15,405 nucleotides of DNA from Cyanobacteria bacterium HKST-UBA02 (GTDB taxonomy: Bacteria; Cyanobacteriota; Vampirovibrionia; Obscuribacterales; Obscuribacteraceae): positions 1 through 15,405 of the forward strand of contig JAGQHH010000127.1 of NCBI GenBank assembly GCA_020431945.1, written 5' to 3'. A program made the translations under genes and the position numbers. The notes under the pieces were generated by a model. That model searched no databases, was not told where the DNA came from, and was given only the letters and a program-made list of their open reading frames with translations. Each line of letters starts with the position of its first letter. Position 1 is the first letter of the stretch. Below are positions 1 through 7,472 of the stretch, in pieces.

Positions 1-121
1 CATCGAGTTCGAGGATCACTTCCTCGAGGAGGCCGGGCGCAAGATCGGGGCGAGGTACGATTTCGAGGTGGTCGACGCCCAGTTCAAGATCTTCGGGCTC
101 TGCCCCCAGTGCCAGACCTGA
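1..121 (+). CDS. Fur-family metal-responsive regulator, 3' end only
   Basis: Only the last 39 residues are in the window, read from base 2 and ending with TGA at 119-121. The visible end (IEFEDHFLEEAGRKIG, then a YDFEVVDAQFKIFGLC stretch and CPQC before QT) matches the C-terminal dimerisation domain of Fur proteins: the IEFxD strand, the GF/YDF strand, and a final L/F-x-G-L-C-x2-C holding one half of a structural zinc site. Family knowledge: Fur proteins bind DNA as metal-loaded dimers and repress iron, zinc or peroxide genes. The stop codon lies inside the start of feoA (13-nt overlap), so the two genes are probably co-transcribed and translationally coupled. This favours an iron-sensing Fur over Zur or PerR, but the DNA-binding half that would help decide is outside the window. 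Confidence 0.85.
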   Translation, partial: IEFEDHFLEEAGRKIGARYDFEVVDAQFKIFGLCPQCQT

Positions 122-372
122 CTCAACAGGAAGCGAGAAGAGTGACGCTAGCAGACGCGAAAGACGGCCAGTGGCTGATTATCAGAGAAATGAGCGACGA
201 AGTCGTTCGTATGCAGGCAATCAGGTTCGGTATCGGAACCGGCACCCTGGTAGAGGTTCAGAAAAACATCCGCAACGGCCCTGTGATTATCAGCAAGAAA
301 CATGTTGAAATAGCTATAGGCAGGGATCTGGCCAGACATGTCAGTGTCGAGCCTGCCGACACCAAAGATTGA
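109..372 (+). CDS. feoA: FeoA-family ferrous iron transport accessory protein
   Basis: This 87-residue protein has the layout of the SH3-like FeoA domain: an opening TLADAKDGQWLIIREM strand, a central VVRMQAIRFGIGTGTLVEV segment (the family has an R-L-x2-MG-x2-PG-x2-V motif here) and a closing K-H-V-E-I-A-IGRDLARHVSVE segment where the family has Y-x-x-ALR-x2-E-A-x2-I-x-V. FeoA normally works with the FeoB Fe(II) permease at the inner membrane. The start is GTG at 109 inside the Fur gene; no strong Shine-Dalgarno is visible, which fits translational coupling to the upstream stop at 119-121. Oddities are the lack of feoB downstream, and GIGTG where most FeoA proteins have GLxPG. A FeoA-like domain in another regulator family is less likely given the small size. 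Confidence 0.8.
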   Translation: MPDLTQQEARRVTLADAKDGQWLIIREMSDEVVRMQAIRFGIGTGTLVEVQKNIRNGPVIISKKHVEIAIGRDLARHVSVEPADTKD

Positions 373-389
373 GGTGCCCTAGAGCTGGA

Positions 390-692
390 ATGGAAATGGC
401 AGATAAACCGACAATCCAGGGTCCGTCCTGTGACCAGTGCGGCTTTCCGATAACGGGAGGATTGCTTCCCTCCCGGTGCCCGCGCTGCAACCACAGCCTG
501 GATCTCGAGACAGAGTGCTCGACCAGCTGCCTGAGCTGCCACAAAGTAGCTACAGGTGGCTGCGCAGAGAATTCGAGCGATGGTGAGAATTATTCATCAA
601 ATGGGGAACAGATAGGTAAGTGGGCTGATCATGATCGGATCGGTTTACTTGATAGAGCACTCAACTTTCTTAGAAACCGGATTTTCCGGTAA
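390..692 (+). CDS. small Cys-rich zinc-ribbon protein (unrecognised)
   Basis: A roughly 100-residue soluble protein with two cysteine clusters. The first is CDQC ... CPRC, a classical four-cysteine zinc ribbon. The second is C-x3-C-x2-C-x7-C in ECSTSCLSCHKVATGGC. A polar Ser/Asn/Glu stretch follows and the protein ends in a basic amphipathic segment (LLDRALNFLRNRIFR). I do not recognise a family; the first cluster would bind zinc, and the second could hold zinc or an iron-sulfur cluster. Starts at ATG 390 or ATG 396 are possible (a TTG at 369 is also in frame). GAGGTG at 371-376 is the nearest Shine-Dalgarno-like sequence and slightly favours 390. It lies 17 nt after feoA, so it probably belongs to the fur-feoA operon and may have a metal-related role. 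That role is inferred from position only. Confidence 0.6.
   Translation: MEMADKPTIQGPSCDQCGFPITGGLLPSRCPRCNHSLDLETECSTSCLSCHKVATGGCAENSSDGENYSSNGEQIGKWADHDRIGLLDRALNFLRNRIFR
676..690 (+). terminator. short hairpin at the end of the zinc-ribbon gene
   Basis: ACCGGA-TTT-TCCGGT is a perfect 6-bp stem with a 3-nt loop covering the last codons and ending 3 nt before the gene's end. It is followed by AAGATAGG rather than a T-run, so it would be a weak terminator or an RNA-stabilising hairpin. Confidence 0.3.
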
Positions 693-720
693 GATAGGCT
701 ATGAGGGCACTTATATCGAT

Positions 721-732
721 GTTGATATCAAC
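721..732. promoter_or_regulatory. 12-bp perfect palindrome, possible operator
   Basis: GTTGATATCAAC reads the same on both strands and sits in the 108-nt gap between the zinc-ribbon gene and the S1-domain gene, about 70 nt before the latter's start. It could be a dimeric repressor site; it does not resemble a full Fur box (GATAATGATAATCATTATC). No convincing sigma-70 promoter was found next to it. Confidence 0.25.
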
Positions 733-800
733 CCCCGATACCCCGCTTGCTCGATGTCAGCATATTCTCATTCAGTCCTTCATAAGAGACCGACAATTCA

Positions 801-2081
801 ATGGTTAGGGAGACCGGGAAAGGCAAACTCAATCCCTGGAAAATTCAGGGCTACAAGCCCGGACAGAATGTCATCTGCAAAATCCTAAAAGCAGAGCCTG
901 GTGGCTACGCTGTGACGATTCCCAAAGATGATCTGCCCGGTTTCCTGCCGTCCACCAGTCACCACAATGTCGGGGCGGAGGTGCTGGCTCAATTCGTCTG
1001 TGTCGATCGAAACCGTATGCTTCTTTCCGAGCGCTTCACCGCCGGCTCCGGCAACCAGCAGAACGTGCCCCGCAGCAGTATCAACTGGGAAGAGCAGCTC
1101 GAGGAGCTGGACAATGTCTACTCCACCGGCAAGCATCAGTCCCTGGCCAGCGCCAAGGCTCAGCAGGGTCCACCCCAGCATCAACAAGATCAGTACAACA
1201 CCGGCGGTCAGCAGCCGGCAGCGCCCCAGCATCAGCAAGATCAATACAATACCGGCGCCCAGCAGCCTTACCAGCAGCAGCAACCCTATCAAGATCCCCA
1301 GCAGTACCAGCAGCCCCAGCCCTATTCGGGACCGCAGCGTACGGTGGAAGAGCAAGCCTTCGAGACTTATGCTGCCAACGTTCCGGCACGCAAGTTTCAA
1401 CTCCGGCGTGCCATCGATCTGATCATGCCGCCCATCGACGAAGACAGCCTGAAAACCCTGAGAATCGGGGACTATGATGTTGAATGGCTGATAACAGACC
1501 TGGAAGGAGGCATGCGCACCGGTTGCGTCAAGGCCACCTGCGAGAGCCGGCTGTCTCGGGCGGCCATGCTCCTTTACCGGGGACGCGCAGTGGGCTGCAT
1601 CTATGGCAGTAAAGCCGATCCCAATACCAAAGCGACTCCCGAGTCCCTCAATCTGATGCTCCAGGACCTCGAATCTCCGGATACAGTAGTCTCCCTCTAC
1701 GACCTTCCTGAAGAAGTCACCCTGGCTATGTCATCTCTCTTTCTGGGTTATCCGGTCACCCGAAAGGACGACTATACGGCAAGAGAGTACATGGACTATA
1801 TCTGCGACTGGTTCAAGCAGGAGCAGGGTACCGCCACCCTTGCCATATCCCTTTCGAACAACCGCGGCACCTGTCTCGGCTATATCTACAAGGGCGAGTT
1901 TGTCGGCGCCTTCTATGTCGAGGATCAGATGTTCCGCAGAGACAAAGAGTTCGTCTACGAGCTTCTCCACTCGGACAACACCGCCGGTCTGGAGGTCAGC
2001 ATCCTGCCTCCTGAGATGACATCGAGTTCGGTGCGCTTCGGCTATAGCCTCAGCATGTCTCGAACCAGACGGCCCGAATGA
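801..2081 (+). CDS. S1-like domain protein with Gln/Pro-rich linker and duplicated C-terminal domain
   Basis: This 426-residue protein has no signal peptide or membrane segment. Residues 13-80 look like an S1/OB RNA-binding domain: G-x-N-V-I-C-K-I-L-K-A-E-x-GG-Y-A-V-T-I, then GFLPS, then VGAEVLAQFVCVDRNRMLLS. Residues 115-180 are a Gln/Pro/Tyr-rich linker, and within it a 17-residue unit starting PQHQQDQYNTG is repeated. Residues about 225-420 hold two related halves. Each has a strand-rich core with a Y-x-G-x-x-V-G-x-x-Y motif (LLYRGRAVGCIYG at 257-269; YIYKGEFVGAFYV at 361-373) and a later LP-E-x-T segment ending in a G-Y motif (302-318; 402-416). I do not recognise a named family for this part; it vaguely recalls DUF4388-type modules. 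The ATG at 801 has only a weak ribosome binding site (GAGAC). The gene converges on rne with a 20-nt gap. Confidence 0.75.
   Translation: MVRETGKGKLNPWKIQGYKPGQNVICKILKAEPGGYAVTIPKDDLPGFLPSTSHHNVGAEVLAQFVCVDRNRMLLSERFTAGSGNQQNVPRSSINWEEQLEELDNVYSTGKHQSLASAKAQQGPPQHQQDQYNTGGQQPAAPQHQQDQYNTGAQQPYQQQQPYQDPQQYQQPQPYSGPQRTVEEQAFETYAANVPARKFQLRRAIDLIMPPIDEDSLKTLRIGDYDVEWLITDLEGGMRTGCVKATCESRLSRAAMLLYRGRAVGCIYGSKADPNTKATPESLNLMLQDLESPDTVVSLYDLPEEVTLAMSSLFLGYPVTRKDDYTAREYMDYICDWFKQEQGTATLAISLSNNRGTCLGYIYKGEFVGAFYVEDQMFRRDKEFVYELLHSDNTAGLEVSILPPEMTSSSVRFGYSLSMSRTRRPE
1173..1268 (+). repeat. 51-bp imperfect tandem repeat inside the Gln/Pro-rich linker
   Basis: CCCCAGCATCA starts at 1173 and again at 1224, giving a 51-bp (17-codon) period, with a second copy of about 45 bp. 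Differences between copies are mostly silent (CAA/CAG, AAC/AAT), so the protein repeat is older than a recent slippage and appears kept under coding selection. Confidence 0.7.
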
Positions 2082-2093
2082 ACTGAAGATCTG

Positions 2094-2112
2094 GCGAGGA
2101 TCTAGTCCTCGC
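2094..2112. terminator. hairpin between convergent genes, overlapping the rne stop
   Basis: GCGAGGA-TCTAG-TCCTCGC forms a 7-bp GC-rich stem with a 5-nt loop. The loop contains the rne stop codon (CTA on the plus strand at 2102-2104). On the plus strand it is followed by a pyrimidine-rich stretch (TCTCCTTCTTCTC), so it may end the transcript of the 801-2081 gene. Support is moderate because there is no true T-run. Confidence 0.4.
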
Positions 2113-4324
2113 TCTCCTTCTTCTCGGATTCGGTGGCGAAAGTGGCCAGCTTGAGCTGATCGTACTCTTCCTGGCGCGCAGTGCTCTCGTCGGCCGCTCC
2201 GTTGCTTCCGGCATAGGTCTCGGAAGCGCTTTCTTGCTCGCCGCCGTTGCCATCCACTACTTCCGAGCTCAACACGACTTCGTCCTCGGTCTGCACTGTC
2301 TCTGATACCACGTTCTCATAGCTATCCTTATAGCTGTTCTGGTAGCCGGGCAGTGTATCGACTTCGACGGCGCCCTGGACGGCATTTTCATCCCGGGTAG
2401 CGCCGGCGGTGCTGAAGAAACCGGAGGAGTCGGAAGCTTCGATGGCTCTGGCTTCTTCCTCGGTCACTCTTTCGAGTTCGGCATCCGGAACCGTCACAGC
2501 GGGCTCGAGTGGAGCATCGGCATCAGTCTCTGGTTTGGTCTTCAGAGTAAAGACTCCGCTCACCGGTCCTTCCACGGCCTCGTGAGGACTGCTGGATTCG
2601 AAGAATACCTCTTCTTCTTCCTCGGTGACCATGATCTCGGGCTCGACAGTCTCGACATCGTCTTCCATCTCGCCGGCGAGCTCTTCGGGGAGCACTTTCT
2701 CGGTCATCTCGTTATAGACGGCCTCGACCTCGGAGATGCTCCTGGTCAGGTCGCTTGTCAGGCTTGTCTCTTCATCCTCGCTGAGGCTCTCCTCGAAAAG
2801 AGTGGACTTGGGTGTAAAGGTGACTCCCGATACTTCCACAGCGCTCTCTTCCGCCGAGATTTCCTCTTCATCCTCGTCGTCGGCGAAATCATGACGAGAG
2901 TGACGGCGTCCCCGACCCCGGTCCTCGAAAACATCCTCCGGGACCTGATCGAGCAGTTCATCCGGGAACTCTTCTTCAGCCTCGGGCTCCGGCTCGGAGA
3001 CGGTGGAAACGACTCTGCCGCTGCTGGCCGAAGCTGACTTGAGGGCCTTGCCGGAAGACCGTCCCTGGCCTCTGCCGGGCTCATCTTCTTTGAGAGTGAT
3101 GAGCTTGCGATTGTCGCTGGTGCCGATCTCGAGATCGGGAATGACACCCTGGCCGACACAATGGCTGCACTCGCTGGTGAAAAGCTCACGCAGGCTCTGA
3201 CCCTGGCGGCGGCGAGTGAGCTCAACCAGACCGAGGTCGGAGAGCTGTCCGATCTGGGGCTTGGCGCGGTCCTCTTCGAGAACGCGCTGGAAGACCTCGA
3301 GCACCTGCTGCTGGTCCCGGCGGCTTTCCATGTCGATGAAATCGACGATCACCATACCGCCTATATTGCGCAGGCGCAGCTGTCTGGGGATCTCCTGGGC
3401 GGCCTCGAGATTGGTCCGGCGCACCGTCTCCGCCTGGGTGCGGCTGCTGGTGAAACGACCGGAGTTGACGTCGATGACAGTGAGGGCCTCGGTAGGCTCG
3501 ATATTCAGATGTCCGCCTGAAGGAAGCTCGGCGCGATCGGTGAGGGCCGATTCGATCTCGCGATCGATCTGCTTGGCCACCAGAAGGCTTTCGTTGCCGG
3601 TATGGAAGGTGACTTTCGTATTCTTGCTGGCCCAGCCCTGCAGATAATCCTGAGCACGTTTCTGACCATCCGGGCTATCCACGATGATCTCGGTGACCTC
3701 GTGGGAATAGGCGTCCCGGATCACTCTATAGAGAAGGTCCTGGTCACGATAAATGAGGGTCGGTCCGATGGAAGCCTCAGCTTCGGACACGATGGTCTGC
3801 CAGGTATCCCAGAGCTGCTCGAAGTCTTCGTAGAGCTCGTCTTCGCCCTGACCTTTGGCCTCGGTCCTGATAATCAGTCCGATACCCGGAGGCTTCATGA
3901 GGTTGACCACTGATTTCAAGCGGGCCCGCTCCCGGGACTCGCTGATCCGGCGGGAGATCGAAACACCCCTTTCTTCCGGGACGAGAACGAGGAACCGGCC
4001 GGGCAGGCTGATCGCTGTAGACACCCGCGGTCCTTTGTGACCGGTAGGCTCTTTGGTTATCTGAACAAGGAGCTTCTGTTTGGGCACCAGCCTCTCTTTG
4101 AGGGGACCCTGCCCGGGCACATCGTTAGCGTGGAGAAAGCCCATCTTGTCTTTCCCCAGATTGACGAAAGCTGCATCGATTCCAGGAAGGATATTCTCGA
4201 CGCTGCAAGTGTAGATATCTCCCAGGAGCAATTCGCCCCGGTTGACGAAAAACTCGACGACGCGGTCGTTCTCTAGAAGAGCTGCGATGCTGTCTTGTTC
4301 GGAGATTACGAGTGACTTTCTCAT
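2102..4324 (-). CDS. rne: RNase E/G family endoribonuclease with long acidic C-terminal tail
   Basis: The 740-residue protein has a complete RNase E/G catalytic half. Residues about 35-125 are an S1 domain (GDIYTCSVENILPGIDAAFVNLG). The DNase I-like catalytic domain has the metal-binding aspartates in VIDVNSGRF (D285) and VIVDFIDM (D328). CSHC at 386-389 is the zinc-link motif that joins dimers into tetramers. The catalytic half resembles cyanobacterial RNase E strongly. It would cleave single-stranded, 5'-monophosphate RNA in mRNA decay and rRNA/tRNA processing. Residues about 430-740 are low-complexity Glu/Asp/Ser/Val with one short basic patch (RGRGRRHSRH, 469-478). Unlike many RNase E tails, this one is strongly acidic, and I see no basic PNPase-binding end. 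The ATG at 4324 follows AGAGGA at good spacing. The gene lies 25 nt behind the radical SAM gene and is probably co-transcribed with it. Confidence 0.93.
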   Translation of the reverse strand: MRKSLVISEQDSIAALLENDRVVEFFVNRGELLLGDIYTCSVENILPGIDAAFVNLGKDKMGFLHANDVPGQGPLKERLVPKQKLLVQITKEPTGHKGPRVSTAISLPGRFLVLVPEERGVSISRRISESRERARLKSVVNLMKPPGIGLIIRTEAKGQGEDELYEDFEQLWDTWQTIVSEAEASIGPTLIYRDQDLLYRVIRDAYSHEVTEIIVDSPDGQKRAQDYLQGWASKNTKVTFHTGNESLLVAKQIDREIESALTDRAELPSGGHLNIEPTEALTVIDVNSGRFTSSRTQAETVRRTNLEAAQEIPRQLRLRNIGGMVIVDFIDMESRRDQQQVLEVFQRVLEEDRAKPQIGQLSDLGLVELTRRRQGQSLRELFTSECSHCVGQGVIPDLEIGTSDNRKLITLKEDEPGRGQGRSSGKALKSASASSGRVVSTVSEPEPEAEEEFPDELLDQVPEDVFEDRGRGRRHSRHDFADDEDEEEISAEESAVEVSGVTFTPKSTLFEESLSEDEETSLTSDLTRSISEVEAVYNEMTEKVLPEELAGEMEDDVETVEPEIMVTEEEEEVFFESSSPHEAVEGPVSGVFTLKTKPETDADAPLEPAVTVPDAELERVTEEEARAIEASDSSGFFSTAGATRDENAVQGAVEVDTLPGYQNSYKDSYENVVSETVQTEDEVVLSSEVVDGNGGEQESASETYAGSNGAADESTARQEEYDQLKLATFATESEKKESED

Positions 4325-4349
4325 AAGAATCCTCTGTTATGTTGTCGTT

Positions 4350-7256
4350 CTAAACTTCTGTAAGTACGGCCGCCCGGTTTTCCGAACCGGCCTTCAAATC
4401 GTGCTCGAGAAGAGATGTCCCCGCCCGGTCTTTCAAAGAAAGGCGTTGCACTCTCCATCGATAGTTGGGGTTAATACATTCAAGAACCTCTGCTGGCTTG
4501 ACGTGCAAGTCAGAGCCGCTCCTCAACTCCATGGTCAGAGTGAGGGGAGCGTGACCGGATACGACAAGCGAGTCGATGCCTTTCCGAATGTCACGTTCGG
4601 CAGGCGCAGCGACTTTCCTACGTTTTTTGCGAGACTTCAGCCGGCTCGGTGGAGCCTGGACAATGATCTCGTCGGACTCCAGAAGCGATTGAACTCGCTC
4701 GCTTATAGAATCCGGTGAAACTTCTTCAAGGCTGGAGCCCGAGTCTTTGCCTCTGACTCCAATAAGCTCCGCCCTATACTCGGCGCTTCCCAGGGCGGCG
4801 GCCAGGGAGCTTGCCGGTTTGCCCGGTAGCTCGACGACCTCTTTGATCTGCACCTCGGGAGGAAGCTGGGCATTGAGCCCGGTGCGGAATTGCTCGGGGC
4901 TGACATACTCGCACAACTCGAGCTCCGCTACTTCGCTGCTGCTCTCCATAAATAGAGGAAGGGGGCAAGCCAGGGAAAGCTTGGGCTGGGGGTTGAAGCC
5001 CTGGGTATAGGCCATCTCGAACCCGGCCCGGCGGATCGCCCGAATAAAGAGATGCTGGACATCGAGGTGAGAGATGAAACGCAAGTCACCGAATTTGGTG
5101 AAGCTGAACCGCAACCTCTGCTGGACCTCTGTCCTGGGCTCCGGGGGCGGACTGGTGAAAAACAGCGAGGGATGCGAGTCCTCATCATCGTGACCAGCCA
5201 GCTCTTTGACGAAAGGATTACGCTTGACGACTTCGGGCTTCGGAGCAGCAAGCTCGTGGGTGGTATCGAGTTCGGTGCAGACTCCGCAAGCGTGACAGAG
5301 ATTCTCAGTACAGGGCGCCGTCTCCTCGGTGGAAAGAGCCTTCTCCCACTCTTTGACGAGCCACCAGTTGTTGAGACCGATATGGACCACTTCCCAGGGC
5401 TGGGGCGAGCCGACCACGCGGTCGCTGCAACCGATCTGCTCCAGGTCCATGCCCAGCTCCGCTGCGGACTCGTGCCAGATAGCCGGCTTGAACTGATCGT
5501 CCCAGGCATCGAACAGGGCGCCTTTCGTCCAGGCACGGTGAATGAGTCTGCCCAGGTCACGGCCGCCCCTGGAAACTACGACTTCAAGCAAGCTCGTCTC
5601 GGGCTCGGTGAAGTTGAGATTGACATTCTTGAGCCCGGAGGCACGCAAGAATTCTTTGAGGACCTTATGCTTTCTGCGGGTCTCTTCCCGGGTCACCTGG
5701 CCGAACCACTGGAAGGGAGTGAAAGGCTTGGGCACGAAATTGGATATGGTGCAGGTAAATTCGATGGCGCGGTTGTAGCTGCCGGGATTCTCACGGCGTA
5801 TAGTCCGGCAGATATTAGTAGCTTCCACGAGAATATCGATGATCCCCTGGAGATCCTCGTCTCTTTCAGTGGGCAGGCAGCACATGAAATAGAGCTTCAC
5901 CGAGTTCCAGCCCGAGCGATAAGCGGACTCGATGGCATTGATGATCTGAGCATGGCTCAGACCCTTGTTGACCACGGCTCGGAGACGCTCGGTGCCGGCC
6001 TCCGGCGCAAGAGTGATACCACTCTTGCGCACCGCCTTGAGCTCCTCGGCGATGTCGAGGTTCATCCGGTCTGCTCGCTGGCTCGGAAAAGAAAGAGAAG
6101 AACGCTGCGATCCGTGCTCGCGATTGAGAGCCCTGACCGTCTCGTGCAGGCTCGTATAGTCGCTCACGCAAAGCGAAAGAAGCGAATACTCCTGGTGACC
6201 GCTGTTGTCCAGCGCCTTTCTGGAAAGATCGAGAATGTTCGAGGCAGAGCGTTCGCGAACCGGCAGGAATGTATAACCTGGCTGGCAGAAGCGGCAGCCC
6301 CGATCGCAACCACGCCGGACCTCGAGTACTTCCCGGTCGTGAACCAGGGACATATAAGAGACCATAGATCTGGTGGGCTGGTTGCCATCGTTGAGAGGAG
6401 CAACCTGGCGCAAAACCCTGGCTGGAATCTTTCCGTGCAGCTCCGGCTCCACCGACCGCCCGAGGAGCGACTCCAGCTCGGCAAGAGCCAGGGGAGTGGG
6501 AACCAGTTCCCCTTCTCTGGTGCTGTAGAGAGCCGGGGCATAGACGCCGGGGACTTCGGTTGCCAGACGGAGCAGAAGCTCCATCCGGAGCTTCGCCGGA
6601 TCGCCTTCGAGCTTCTCCTGCTTGAATCGATCGACGACCCTCATCACCGCAGGTACCGACTCCTCACCGTCACCGACAATGAAGAAATCCATGAAATCAG
6701 CCATGGGCTCCGGGTTTACAGTGCTGGGACCGCCCCCGAAGATGAGGGGGAAGATGCTCTTGCGTTCGGAAGCCAGGACCTCTATGCCGGCGAGATCGAG
6801 CATGTTGAGGACATTCGTATAAGTAAGTTCGTACTGGAGCGAGAAACCCATCAAATCGAAATCCCGGGCAGCCACGCGGCTCTCCCACCCCCAGAGCGGG
6901 ATCTCTTCTGCCCTCATGAGCGCTTCCATGTCCGCAGCCGGAGCATAGGACCTGTCCACCATGAAGCCATCGAGCTCGTTGCCGATCTGATAAAGGATTT
7001 TCAAACCGAAATTAGACATTCCCAGCTCGTAGATATCCGGGAAAGAGAGCAGCAGCCTCACCCTGGCGCTATCGAATTCTTTGCGCCGGGCGCCCCACTC
7101 GTTGCCGAGATACTGGCCGGGCCGAACTACCTGCTCAAGGAGCGTCTCAAATTGTTCTTGCGAAAATATTCGTGCAGTCACTTCTCTAGCTAATCTGCTG
7201 GCAGAGACAGGACGGTCCTGTGGTCCCCATTCCTCAGGACTCCAGACAAGAGTCAC
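4350..7256 (-). CDS. radical SAM (TIGR03960-type, B12-binding) fused to DUF2344
   Basis: This 968-residue protein starts with a Rossmann-like B12-binding-type region (about 60-230; SFPDIYELGMSNFGLKILY, LIFGGGPSTVNPEP, FFIVGDGEE). The radical SAM core follows, with its cluster-binding CxxxCxxC at C317, C321 and C324 (RRGCDRGCRFCQPGY). A second cluster, C649-x4-C654-x2-C657-x2-C660 (CTENLCHACGVC), comes before the DUF2344 domain at about 712-800 (LRFSFTKFGDLRFISHLD ... TQGFNPQPKLSLA). The order matches the TIGR03960 plus TIGR03936 families, which occur fused or as neighbours. Their reaction is not known to me; a role in tRNA or ribosome modification is suspected from their link with rne. The GTG at 7256 has no clear Shine-Dalgarno, and a GTG at residue 26 is an alternative start. 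Residues 870-885 are Lys/Arg-rich. Confidence 0.92.
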   Translation of the reverse strand: MTLVWSPEEWGPQDRPVSASRLAREVTARIFSQEQFETLLEQVVRPGQYLGNEWGARRKEFDSARVRLLLSFPDIYELGMSNFGLKILYQIGNELDGFMVDRSYAPAADMEALMRAEEIPLWGWESRVAARDFDLMGFSLQYELTYTNVLNMLDLAGIEVLASERKSIFPLIFGGGPSTVNPEPMADFMDFFIVGDGEESVPAVMRVVDRFKQEKLEGDPAKLRMELLLRLATEVPGVYAPALYSTREGELVPTPLALAELESLLGRSVEPELHGKIPARVLRQVAPLNDGNQPTRSMVSYMSLVHDREVLEVRRGCDRGCRFCQPGYTFLPVRERSASNILDLSRKALDNSGHQEYSLLSLCVSDYTSLHETVRALNREHGSQRSSLSFPSQRADRMNLDIAEELKAVRKSGITLAPEAGTERLRAVVNKGLSHAQIINAIESAYRSGWNSVKLYFMCCLPTERDEDLQGIIDILVEATNICRTIRRENPGSYNRAIEFTCTISNFVPKPFTPFQWFGQVTREETRRKHKVLKEFLRASGLKNVNLNFTEPETSLLEVVVSRGGRDLGRLIHRAWTKGALFDAWDDQFKPAIWHESAAELGMDLEQIGCSDRVVGSPQPWEVVHIGLNNWWLVKEWEKALSTEETAPCTENLCHACGVCTELDTTHELAAPKPEVVKRNPFVKELAGHDDEDSHPSLFFTSPPPEPRTEVQQRLRFSFTKFGDLRFISHLDVQHLFIRAIRRAGFEMAYTQGFNPQPKLSLACPLPLFMESSSEVAELELCEYVSPEQFRTGLNAQLPPEVQIKEVVELPGKPASSLAAALGSAEYRAELIGVRGKDSGSSLEEVSPDSISERVQSLLESDEIIVQAPPSRLKSRKKRRKVAAPAERDIRKGIDSLVVSGHAPLTLTMELRSGSDLHVKPAEVLECINPNYRWRVQRLSLKDRAGTSLLEHDLKAGSENRAAVLTEV

Positions 7257-7329
7257 AAGGCATGCCGCGGGATATGACGGTAAGAACTAAAAGCTTCTCG
7301 AAGGGCCGGACCGGTCCTCAAGTGAGACC

Positions 7330-7335
7330 ATTATA
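7330..7335 (-). promoter_or_regulatory. -10 box (TATAAT) for the radical SAM-rne operon
   Basis: The minus strand reads GCGATATAATGG, a perfect TATAAT, about 74 nt upstream of the GTG at 7256. A hexamer TCAACT at 16-bp spacing matches the -35 consensus at only three positions, so the -10 carries the call. The surrounding 7325-7400 stretch is clearly AT-rich compared with the flanking genes. Confidence 0.5.
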
Positions 7336-7430
7336 TCGCTTTAAATGCATAAGTTGATATCTTGGCTAACTTTAATTTCTTTATTTACATACGAGCCCTT
7401 TTCGGCGAACTCTTCAGAACCCGTAAGGCG

Positions 7431-7439
7431 TGATATAGT
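7431..7439 (+). promoter_or_regulatory. extended -10 promoter for the 7473 gene
   Basis: TGATATAGT is a TGn-TATAGT extended -10 element, 33 nt before the GTG at 7473. No good -35 is visible (TCTTCA at the expected place), which extended -10 promoters tolerate. Together with the opposite TATAAT at 7330 it makes 7257-7472 a divergent promoter region. Confidence 0.45.
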
Positions 7440-7472
7440 GCCATTAAAGCCCCTGACACGCGAGTTTTTATC

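Noticed and set aside
631..888. 85-codon plus-strand frame between the zinc-ribbon and S1-domain genes
   Set aside because: It overlaps both neighbours in another frame, has no ribosome binding site and no recognisable protein features.
885..1422. open frames opposite or out of frame with the S1-domain gene
   Set aside because: Leu- or Ser/Pro-rich shadows of the Gln/Pro-rich linker; no start signals or domains.
2582..4276. several plus-strand frames opposite rne
   Set aside because: All mirror the acidic tail or catalytic domain of rne; none has a start signal or motif of its own.
5052..7193. 713-codon open frame on the plus strand, opposite the radical SAM gene
   Set aside because: It is fully antisense to a gene with clear family motifs, has no recognisable domain, and such long mirror frames arise from GC-rich codon bias.
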